From: Cliona cf. orientalis
Taxonomy: Eukaryota; Porifera; Demospongiae; Clionaida; Clionaidae
Reading direction: 5' to 3'
DNA: 64,000 bases
Assembly (NCBI GenBank): GCA_963930775.1
Contig: OZ005697.1
Location: 9,384,292 to 9,448,291, forward strand
A model generated the notes under the pieces. It was given only the letters and a program-made list of their open reading frames with translations, was not told the DNA's origin and did no database searches. Each line of letters opens with the position of its first letter. Position 1 is the stretch's first letter. A program made the translations under genes and the position numbers. This document shows, in pieces, positions 45,933 to 56,300 of this stretch.

Positions 45933-46946
45933 TTATTGCGTTTTATTGGAGGAAGTGCTGGGAGCCATGCTGTTATTGCCACCAGGCTTAAACAGTTGCT
46001 TAAGAAGGCTATTGACGGATCGACGCAGCTCAACGTGGGTGTAGAGCAGCACCAGAGGGTAGGCAAGTCGATTGATGAATCGCAAAAGAATGAGTGCCAG
46101 TGACTGAATGAAGAGTATCCAGCGAGTGAAGTAAATGCCTAGGTGAAGATTCAGCAATATCGCAGAAATAATCTCCATACATAGCACTTCAAGGACAGTG
46201 GACGTGAGGTTAGCAAGAGGCATAATGAAAGGAAGAGAGAGCATCCTTCGATTCAAGTCATCATTTCCACCGGTGTAGTACTTCTTAAAGATAGCGCACG
46301 ACCAAGTGGACATGACAATCACAACAGCAGTTGAGGGAAGATATGCGCCCAGAGTGAACCCAAAGACCACAGCTATGAGATTGCTAATGCCAGACTCCAG
46401 TCTGTGACCAGGACAGTGGGCATTAAAGCAGCTCACTCGCTCTCTACTTCCAATGATACCTTGGATTGATGCAGCTATAGCGAGAGAACCAATCCCAATG
46501 CTTAGTAAGAGCAGTCCAAAGCTTACCTTGACGGTCGCCCACTTTTTCTTTCCAAATACGATGAGGAACTGGATCATGCTGAGACAGGCGAACATGGAGC
46601 AGCGAAAGAAGATGAAATACAAGAGCACGACGACTGTCATGACGTAACCACCTTTAGCACAAAAGCAATAACGATAGACGTCAGGGATATACCAACATCG
46701 AGCAGTAGCTCGCAAGATGTCTTCAATAATCGAAGCAATCAGTAGAGAAATGTGGAGAGCATTTATGGCCGTCAAGTGCTTCTTGTTTATCTTAAAGAAA
46801 GCCACCAAAAGTGGGAGATTCAGAATAAAAATCACTATGCAAGTAACGAAGAGGTACCCGGATAAATCAATGGCCGCTGTTGCTCGCCAGTAGGGAAATT
46901 CTTCAATGGAGTCGTTGTTCGTGAGAAGCAGGCTGGTATCCTCCAT
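45933..46946 (-). CDS. Divergent rhodopsin-like seven-transmembrane receptor
   Basis: Intronless, 337 residues, no signal peptide. Seven hydrophobic spans near 28-51, 60-84, 98-131, 139-164, 188-220, 235-265 and 273-302, then an amphipathic helix-8-like ELRRSVNSLLKQLF and a Ser-rich tail. TM7 ends NRLAYPLVLLY in place of NPxxY. The DRY position at the end of TM3 reads IQF, and the TM2 aspartate is missing, so canonical G-protein switch residues are lost. C173 and C178 in extracellular loop 2 and C94/C96 before TM3 could form the usual disulfide. Ligand unknown. It may belong to a sponge-specific receptor expansion. A non-receptor 7TM protein is possible. Confidence 0.68.
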   Translation of the reverse strand: MEDTSLLLTNNDSIEEFPYWRATAAIDLSGYLFVTCIVIFILNLPLLVAFFKINKKHLTAINALHISLLIASIIEDILRATARCWYIPDVYRYCFCAKGGYVMTVVVLLYFIFFRCSMFACLSMIQFLIVFGKKKWATVKVSFGLLLLSIGIGSLAIAASIQGIIGSRERVSCFNAHCPGHRLESGISNLIAVVFGFTLGAYLPSTAVVIVMSTWSCAIFKKYYTGGNDDLNRRMLSLPFIMPLANLTSTVLEVLCMEIISAILLNLHLGIYFTRWILFIQSLALILLRFINRLAYPLVLLYTHVELRRSVNSLLKQLFKPGGNNSMAPSTSSNKTQ

Positions 46947-47795
46947 ATCCCTTGGTGGTACAGACTATTTTTCTTCAACTGTGAAAGGGTTGCGAAATGG
47001 AGAGCACTGGTGGTAGAGTCGATGCAGAAGAACAGCGAGAGGTGACGATTATTATCTTTCTTTCTATTGATTGACCAAAGAAAGTACAAGACAAAGACAA
47101 GACAAAGGCAAGACCAGCTATTTGTAGAAAACAAAAAAGGGCACTCCTAGAAGTTGATTGTTTAATTACATAATCTATTACGTAACAAAATCAGCCTGAT
47201 TGAGATATGGCTGAATACCATGGTTACCAACCCACACAACGAAGGTCACTAGGTGTGTACTGTGTATGTACATACTGGCCTGAATAGCAAAATTTGAAGA
47301 TTAAATCTCCCGTATGTAAACATTGAAATTAGTTTAGGGCAGCTTGGTGGTACATTGTATCGTAGCACAAGTAATAGCAAAATTTCAAAGTTGATTATAA
47401 TAATTACTATAGTGTACCAACTGCACCCCAAAGTTGGAAATTGGTGCAAAAATGTGATTCAGAAAGATTTAATAGAGCGGATCAAATTATTATTGGTTTA
47501 TTGAATTTTCAGGAATTTTCCCATACAGACTCCTCTTTGATAATTATAGGGATGGCTAGCTTTAATTCCTGTGGCTATGGGCTTTGCTTACACTGTGTCC
47601 TCATGTCACGACTATGGGGGAGAATACTGTTTTGGTATTATCCATTATTCCACTTCTTGATCCTCGTACAGTTAGAGCAACAACCAACCATACTTAACAA
47701 ATAATAACTATACACAAACATGAGATATATTATACATTATTGATGATGGCTCCTACCAATCAGTGTGACACTAGAGCTTCTAGCTATCTGGTTGG
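46947..47795. other. Spacer 7TM gene/NDUFA9
   Basis: Promoter of the receptor gene and 3' flank of NDUFA9, both on the minus strand. AT-rich; frames here are short and lack domain signal. Confidence 0.5.
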
Positions 47796-50039
47796 CTACT
47801 TTGCCGTGGAAGCAGGGGGCGGCGGGTTGATGTCATCGATAGACTTGTCAAAGTCGAGAAAGTCTCTGTATCGGCGGAGGATGGTGATGGCCTTTGAATC
47901 CAAGGTGGTGGGGGTCACTCCGAGGTCCTCCAGCCCGGGGAGGCCACTCGTGGGAACGTTAGAGAGATGAAGCTGGGGGAGGATAGAAGATGACATTACG
48001 ACATTGTCAAGAGTATGAAAGTAGCCTCGTCTCGTCCCCAGGACCATTCCCAGATTGCAGTGTGTGACATGGGAATGGACCTGGGAAGAATGAGGCTGCA
48101 CAACCAAAAAATTGAAGTTTATTTCCATACTTCATGTATAGTGTTTTTAAGACCACCAAATAATGTTATGATTTGTGAGAATTGGGAGCACCAGAAAAGG
48201 AAATCTAATACTTTTGACGAGTTAATTGTCATATTAAATTTAATGGGCTCACTCTTGTGAGTATGTCCCTGGTCATATAGGGGATGAATGGGTTCTGCTC
48301 GAGCATGAAGGCAACGAAACGAAACAGCCAGTTGGGAGGAGAGTAGATGTCACATCTCCTGTACATCACCTGGTACATGTACTGCACCAACTCTGGCAGT
48401 GGGTAGGCCTTCGGTCTGCCAGAAGGAGAGGGGAGGAGAGAGAGAGAGGGAGGGAGGGAGGGAGAGATAAACATCATGCTCTTGACACATCATCATCATC
48501 AGAATCTTTGCAACGTACCCAACAAATTCGAAAGTCTTTCCAGCAGTGGTGGGATCAGCAATGATATTGGCCACACCTGTGGCTACGTCACCAACCTATG
48601 TATTATAAACATATAATATTATTATATGTCACCAAAATCAATAATTATGAAATATGCCTAGTATTTCACTACAAATGGGGCAAAATTTCAACTCACGTAA
48701 ACTGGTCTCTTCTCTACGCCCTCTCCTCCCTGCCACATTGGGACCATTCCAAAGGGGAAAACCCTGAGACTGGCGTAGTAATTAAGAAACCTGTCCTCGT
48801 GCCCGAACGTGTCGGAGGGGCGTACGATGGTTGCCGTGGGAAATGAGTCCATCACGACCTCCTCCCCGTACGCCTTGGACTGGAGGAACTTGGACGGGGA
48901 GTCAGCGCTAGCGTTGAGTGCGGAGAAGTGTATTAACCTTTTGACACCCGCCAGCCTCGCGGCCTGAGCAATGGTACGGGCCCCATCGATGTGAACGTCA
49001 GCAAATGAGAAATTCCTGAGAGAAATTGACATGGTGCGTATATTACACATACATATTAGCTTCTGGAATGAGCGGCATAATTATATCAAATAGTAGAAAG
49101 AGTGTAAAAAACGGCACCATCTGTGAATACATCAAGAATTGGGACTTGGGTATGCACACTTGGCCAATTCAAAGAATTTACAAATTCACGTTTCAAGCTT
49201 TTCATAGAGGGGATCATATGGTTTTTATTGCTATTCAGGCCACTTTACATATCGAAGTGTTCACATCTACATGTACATGTACCTTGTCTCATAGTCTCTG
49301 CCCACGAGATTGATGACAACATTAGAGTGCTTGATCACTTTCATGATAGACTCAGGGTCCCTCAGGCTGTAGTCCTGCAAACACACGAAATACATCAATA
49401 ACAACGATCATGACACATACGTACAACTCTAGCTAGAAGGCTCGATAGATCTAACCAAGATCTGACGTACTAGAAATGTTACTTGTCCAAGGTCCCCCAT
49501 TGGTCGGAGGTGGCGGTAGTCATGCTCATCTCCTCTGTACGGAACAACTATCTGTGAACCAACACGACCTGTGTACATGGGGGAGGGGGGACGGGACGGT
49601 AAATGTGCTGACTCAGCAACAAAATTAAAGTTTGCTGACTTGGCGGTAAGTGTAAGTTACCTAGTCTGTTGACAATGTATCTTCCAAAGAAGCCGGTTGC
49701 CCCAAACACTGTCGCCACAATTCCACTGAACGAGGAACGACCACCAGCTCCTTTCTTCGTCAGAGAGCTAACCTGCCTCTGAAGCAAACGAAATACCATT
49801 TTCGAGGTACATCAATATAATATAATATTGCACTATGACCCGACTCAGAAATATTAATTTATCAGATAGCCCCTGTACAGATTATGGTATCTCCTAACTT
49901 CCTTAATAACACCACATACACACATGAATGCAGTGGTTAGCTACACTCCGAACTTCCACTCATAAGTTGCAGCTAGTACCTGTGAGGAGAAGGCAGAGGG
50001 AAGAGCCACTCTGTGTATCCTCGAGGCGGCTGCTCCCAT
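47796..50039 (-). CDS. NDUFA9: NADH dehydrogenase (ubiquinone) 1 alpha subcomplex subunit 9
   Basis: Accessory subunit of mitochondrial complex I on the matrix side, a short-chain dehydrogenase fold binding NADPH. Exons on minus strand: 49980-50039, 49661-49778, 49471-49568, 49283-49374, 48697-49015, 48519-48595, 48253-48415, 47796-47972; 367 residues (human 377). N-terminus [19 protein letters not shown] is Arg/Ser-rich like a mitochondrial presequence. The nucleotide loop GATGFFG is at 46-52. [49 protein letters not shown] and [10 protein letters not shown] follow the human order. The ATG at 49799 lies in intron and is not the start. Confidence 0.95.
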
Positions 50040-50350
50040 CACGTGACCTCCTGAAAGGCCATGAAAAGTGTAATTAGACGTGGAGAGTAGCGATTGAGTT
50101 GTTTCTTACCTCGAGAGACGCGAACAGAGAGGAGAAAAGGTCGACTACAGGACGCCATTTTATACACAAATTGTACCTGGTAATGGTCGTCAGACCACCC
50201 TCTGAACTGCATCGCTAAGAATTTTAATTTCCGCGACATAATATTATTATCGCGACTAGTGTTTATTGGTGGGCGTGTGCACCATAAATATTTCGATGTT
50301 GTCAGCAGCCCACGAGAAAGAAGAGAGAAGACTAGCAACAAGAGAACGCT
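50040..50350. promoter_or_regulatory. Divergent promoter region NDUFA9/phosphatase gene
   Basis: Head-to-head spacer of 311 bp. No TATA box or NRF1-like site seen; TATTATTATCGCG at 50240-50252 is the only notable AT/CG junction. Confidence 0.45.
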
Positions 50351-53300
50351 ATGAATTCTGAAAAGGAGGAGATTGGAGGCGAGAGAGAAGCAGAAGGGTA
50401 AGTCGTATTCTACACAATTTTCTCTACGTGTTTCTGTCAAGCGCAGCTACAACCGGACATCAGTTGTCACGTTTTGTGGCTAGCTAAACTACACATTGTG
50501 GTAATATTTGCGCATGTTGCGTGCAACGCTACATGAGCGATGCATGCCTATACATGTATAGAGCTGGCGAAGATTTCGGCCACAGCTTCTTTCATCTCCG
50601 TCCGTATATCCATTAATAATGAGCCAATTTAATTATCTAAACCACTAGCTTTCACATTACCCTGTTTAGAGAAGCCTAGCTTCAATTTAGCCAAGTGGCA
50701 GTACGTGGTCAAAGCTGTGAGATTGACACAAGCATGCATACAACAACAAAGATAGTGTATTGTGGCTATTTACACACACACACAGGCATGTGCATGGGTA
50801 TGCGGTAGATCTAAGATCTAGACTAAGAGGAAAAAATGCACACGCATGCACATGTTTTATGGACTGGTGTGCTTATTGACTTCCAAGAACAGTCGATTGT
50901 AAACAACACAAATTATGGCTCATTTTTCAACTTTTGGCATGTCCTTGTGTTACCTTTTACGGTGCACATGCGCTGGGCGTCATGGCAACCGATTGTTGTG
51001 TCTAGCCACGGTGTTGTACCAACGTTAGTAATCTTGGCTCAGATCACTTCTTACTTTTGCTTTGTCTTTCATCCAATGTGAATTGGACAGAGAAGCATGC
51101 AGCCATTCCTTACTGCCATATTTGGTAGCACAGACGAATCTACCTCTTAGACTAATTAAATTAGTGGTCATTAGCGCTGCTCAAAGCATGCCATATAAAC
51201 ATACCGCCATTCCTTGTATACATGTGTATATTATGTATCTAGGTATAAAGTGCTAATATTAAACTATCCAGGCATAAGCATTTGGAATTCTTTCTACTCC
51301 CACCATGGATATTTTTCACTGTGTAACATGTTACGCATGATTGTGCTATATATATAGCTATGCTCCCACCTACTGTAACAGTTGTGTCAGTAAGACTGAC
51401 TGAGGCCGTACACAGCATAATATATCTAGCTGTATCATTCCGTACGAATACTGTTACTAACTGCAGATCCTTACGTAGTTCTCATTCTCTAGATTGTAGG
51501 GTTGTAACCTGAGTCTTCTTATTAGCCAACCCCCCCTCCCCACTCCGATCTCCCCCCTCCCCCCCCCCCCCCAAATTATTGTTAGTAGTGACAAGAGACC
51601 CCCCCCCCCCCCCCCCAAATTGTTATTAGTGGTGGACAATAGAATAATATGCCACGGATGTGATACACACATTATGTACATCCTGTACCGTACATGGTAT
51701 AATTATTGTTACGTTAGTTACGGTATTGTTGAGAGTTGCGTAATCCGTGTCAGGCCGGCTAGGGCAGGGGTATGTGGTTGAATTCACCATTGCCTGTGGC
51801 AAATGAGGTGGCAATGATTGAATGCTACAATCCTATGGAGCACTGTCTCATATCAGTCTATCGTAAGATGATCCTTTAGCCAGTCACAGTCTAATAATAA
51901 TTATGGAGCTGCTGGCTAGACCATAGATATTATTACATAGTCTACAATAATAATAATAATATGCATTGGGCAGATACATGTAATAATAATATAGTAATAA
52001 TAGGGAGGCTAATATGGCTATGAATGTGCATGACTGTTTGTAACATTAATATCTTTCTTTTGTGCTCCCTTCTTGGAGCTCTGAAGTTATGAATAATGAG
52101 TGTAGCTACATAGTTCCTATTGCTGCCCATACTTGTCTCTGGCTGGTACGTACTTTGGCTAGATCGATCAATGGAGAGAGAGCTTATAGCTATTGTTTAC
52201 AGATGGTATCGATGTCGTGTTCCACTACAAAACTCTTCCTTGTTCGACAAATGTTCACTCACACGTACACTCTCATATTATCATGCCCTCCCCCCTCTCC
52301 CTCTCTCCCTCCCTCCCTCCCCTTTCTTTCCCTTAAGCCAACAGTACACATCTGCTTGTGCTGCTCTCTCTCTCCTTCCCTCCGTATCATCTCAATCTCT
52401 CATCAATCCATTCACATACATGTACACACCAATGTAGAGCTGCTATGGATGTTGAGGATCCAGCTGTTCTCAAGGCCCGGTTCTTTGTGTCACAGCTGTC
52501 CAGGCTGTTCAAGCATCACAACCCTGAGCTTCAATGGAAGAAAGACTGTATCCCCATATCTGAAGTAAGACAGTAATATTACAATCTTTGTAATCACCTG
52601 TTGTACATTGTAGTTGTAACATTCAGTTCCCCTCACCATACTATAGTAACAGACTTGCAATAAAGAGGCAGCTTGTCCTTGTATTGCATGCGTCCGAAAG
52701 CTAACAATGAGAGCAGAGGCTGTGTTTGTACATGTAGCTGTGATGTTATTCATAACAAGTAGCCCTGGACAAACTTTCAGTCATGACTTGAACCAAAACT
52801 AGACCATCAATTCTAGATGTGCCCTTTCACTTCTCTCTCCACCCCCCCCTCTCTCTCTTTCTCCCCCCCTCTCTCTCCATCCCCCCAGGAGCCTGATATT
52901 CTTGACAGCACCAGTATCCAGTTGGTTGCTGAGAGAGCTGGTCAACTGATGAAGGAGGAACCAAATGTACTCACCCTGCAGGCCCCCACTGTGGTAAGCG
53001 GTAGTGTCATTTTGCAGCATATACAGTCGAGTACATAGCTACTGTTGTGAGTGACAGTGATTTAGTGAGTAACTGTGCTATGCCAGTTATGCCAACCACT
53101 AGCTCTCCACGTGCACCAAGTTACGCTAACGCTCTGCTATGTATAGTGTCATAAATATTTTACCTTCAACATGCATGCACATGTACAGTGTCATGCATGT
53201 ATACAGCATGTACATGTACTTCACGTGTCACCATATCTGGCATGCCCTAGCTGTGAAAGGCTGTGTGATTTTTATGCCATGCTTGTCAGCTCGAGTGTGA

Positions 53301-56300
53301 TGTGATTTGGACCGTGTCAACTCAGTGACAGTCGGAATATGCAAATCATATTATCAGCTGATCCAATGATGCATATTATAAGACCGATCACATCGCGTAC
53401 ATGCGCTTATTGAGTGTAGCGTGGCTTCAAAGTCTTGATGTTTACTGGTTCTTGTTGACTAGTGAGGTGGGGGGGGGGGGGGGTGCTGTTCCTGTGTACA
53501 TAGCATAGCCATCAGTTTTGCTTCACCTTATTCCTGCACATGCATACGCATACATCTGTCAACATGCATGTTTCCGCTACAAACACTGCATGCTTCTGTG
53601 ATATAAGTGTGTGTGTACCTATCATACTGTGTGTATGAGTGTGTGTTTATGTACATGTAACAGGTGTCAATAACAACAACATGGGAGCCCCCTCCGGGTC
53701 ATTTTCTTTCATACCTTATACAGTTGCACTCACCAGATACAATGTATTTCATGCATCCATAGATTATAGTAAAATATTATTACACCAAAGTGGCAATAAT
53801 ATATAATGTATAATCTATGATGTACATGTATGTACTAACTGTGTACGATACTTGTACTGGTACATGTACATTAAGTATTGTAAGTCTTACAAGTGCATGG
53901 TTCCAGGTATATATACCTAAGGCAGCCCGGTTGCCTGTGTCTGTGTCTGTGTGTGTGTGTAGAAGCACTATTTCTAGGTATCTCCTGTGTGTGTATGTGT
54001 ATGTTAGTGGTTCCAGGTTGTGACCTTATCCCCTATAGCTAGCTAATGGTGTGTGCAGCTGCGGTGTTGGGTATCCCTCAGAGTGACAGTCTTCCTGGCC
54101 TGGCCATGCATATCCTAGCATTGTCTGTCCATACAATAAGCTTCTGAGCTTCTTTCACTCATAATATTATTATCAAAAGATTATATTTGTTGGCTGTGTA
54201 GCCGCACATATAATATATAGGAGCTCAAGCCTGGCATAAGCTTCTAAGCTTCTCACACTCATATCATCTGGCTACATCTATTGTATTTTTGTTGGCTGTG
54301 TAGCAGGACAGCCAGGAGGAAGGAATTATCCTTTGAGCTGTTTTGTCATGTGCTAGCTATCACCCTTCTTGTGATTAGGAAGTTGAGTTCCATTTTGATT
54401 ATTTTGACAGCTTCCTCTGATCATGAGCCTCTAACGATTAGCAGGTGTGCTGTGGAGTGGTGTGGATGAAATTCATCATCGATATTATCATACATTCTAT
54501 TGTTATTCACCTCCTTCTGAATATGTTTGATGATCAAGTGGTTAATTCTTAAAATTAGTTCTAGCAATCTATTAATAAGCTTCTCCCTTAGCCCATCCTC
54601 GATGTTTTAATTGTCATCTCTCTCTCCCTTTCTCTCTCTCTCTCTCTCTCAGGTTGTTGGTGATATCCATGGCCAATGTTGTGACCTCTACAATGTCTTC
54701 CATCACACTTGTGGGCGTGACCTCGTCTGTCTCCCCGACGATCACCCAAACCACACCCATAGCCCCACCCCATCCCAGCCACACCCACCAACTAGCCTAG
54801 AAATTACTCACAACTCTGAATCGCAAACCACTGAAAGAGATAACGACAGGGGCAACCCGTCCCCTGCCCCTGAAATGAGGCCGAGAACTCGCTGCATGGA
54901 CAGCCCCTCCCAGACACGCCCCCGGATATCATCAAAAGGCGCCAGCTCAAAAGAATCGCTTAACATAAAGAGCAGAGACGATAGCAAAAACAACGTTAAC
55001 CCTGATCAAGATGGAGGCAGCTCGAGTGAAAATGGGTCGCAGTCTGGCTCAAGTTCAGAGAGAGAGGATGGTGGTAGCTCTGGCTCCAGCGATCGAGAGC
55101 GCTTGAAGCTATCTTCATCGTCGGAGCATAGCTACCTCTTTCTCGGAGACTACGTAGACAGAGGGAGTTTCTCGTGCGAATGTATCATCTATCTCCTCTC
55201 TCTCAAAGTGCTCTACCCGCGTCGGATCTTTCTACTCCGTGGGAATCACGAGACGCGCAGCATGACTTCGCGTGAGTACGAGGACATGCCGAGTTTCTCG
55301 ATGGAATGTGAGAAAAAAGTGAGCATGGAGGTGTACGAGAAGTTTATGTCCGTGTTTGACACTTTTCCCATCGCTGCTGTGCTCGAGTGTGAGCTGGGGA
55401 GGTGGTTCTGTTGCCATGGAGGCCTAGGTGAGTCACATGACATGCACAGGGTAGAAAAATAAACATGTTTATTAGTAACGCTCAAGTATGTACTTCAACC
55501 ATAATTTGTAAGTGGTCATTAGGGGATTTGAAATCTGAAAAAGAGGAAATTGCTATAATTGTTATTTAAAGAGTTCATCCTTGCTTAATCGTGTGTGTAA
55601 ACCTTGGACATCACTATGCTTTGTGTTCTAATAGCTCGTAACTAATAGCGACACTCCTACTATTAACTGTGCCATCATTTCACCATACTTCTGCATCATC
55701 TATACAGTACTGCAATAGTATACTGTAACGTAATACTGCACTGATGCACTCCATAGTTCCAAGGCACTCCCGTTCACTGCCATATATGGTAAAGGGCAAT
55801 TAACCTCCCGGACACACAAGTACAGATTCCTGGAATTTATTTCCTAACATGACATAGCTCACATACTAGGTACCGTAAATAATCAGCTGATCTATTAGTG
55901 GCAGGACAGTGTCCAACAAAATACTCCATGGAGGACAGCGTCCAATGAAATACATGTATTCTCTGCAAAATATTCTGTAGGATAGTGTCCCACAAGAAGT
56001 TAATCTGTTGGATAGCGTCTGACAAAATATTATTATGTAGGATAGCATCTGACAAAAAGTTATTCTGTAGGATAGCGTCCCACAAAAAATTATTTTTTAG
56101 GATAGCGTCCCACAAAATATTCTGTAGGATAGCATCTGACAAAAAATTCCACAAAATATTCTGTAGGATAGCGTCCAACAAAGTATTATTCTGTAGGATA
56201 GTGTACATCTCTCTCTTCTCTGCAGGTCCGAAGGTCAAGAATATCAGTGATCTCAGTGAGGTCAACCGTTTCACTGAGCCGCCGCTGACTGGTCCGTTCT

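Noticed and set aside
49548..49799. NDUFA9 start at the ATG at 49799 (MVFRLLQRQ...)
   Set aside because: That ATG lies in intron 1; an upstream exon (49980-50039) with a presequence-like N-terminus joins in frame at 49778.
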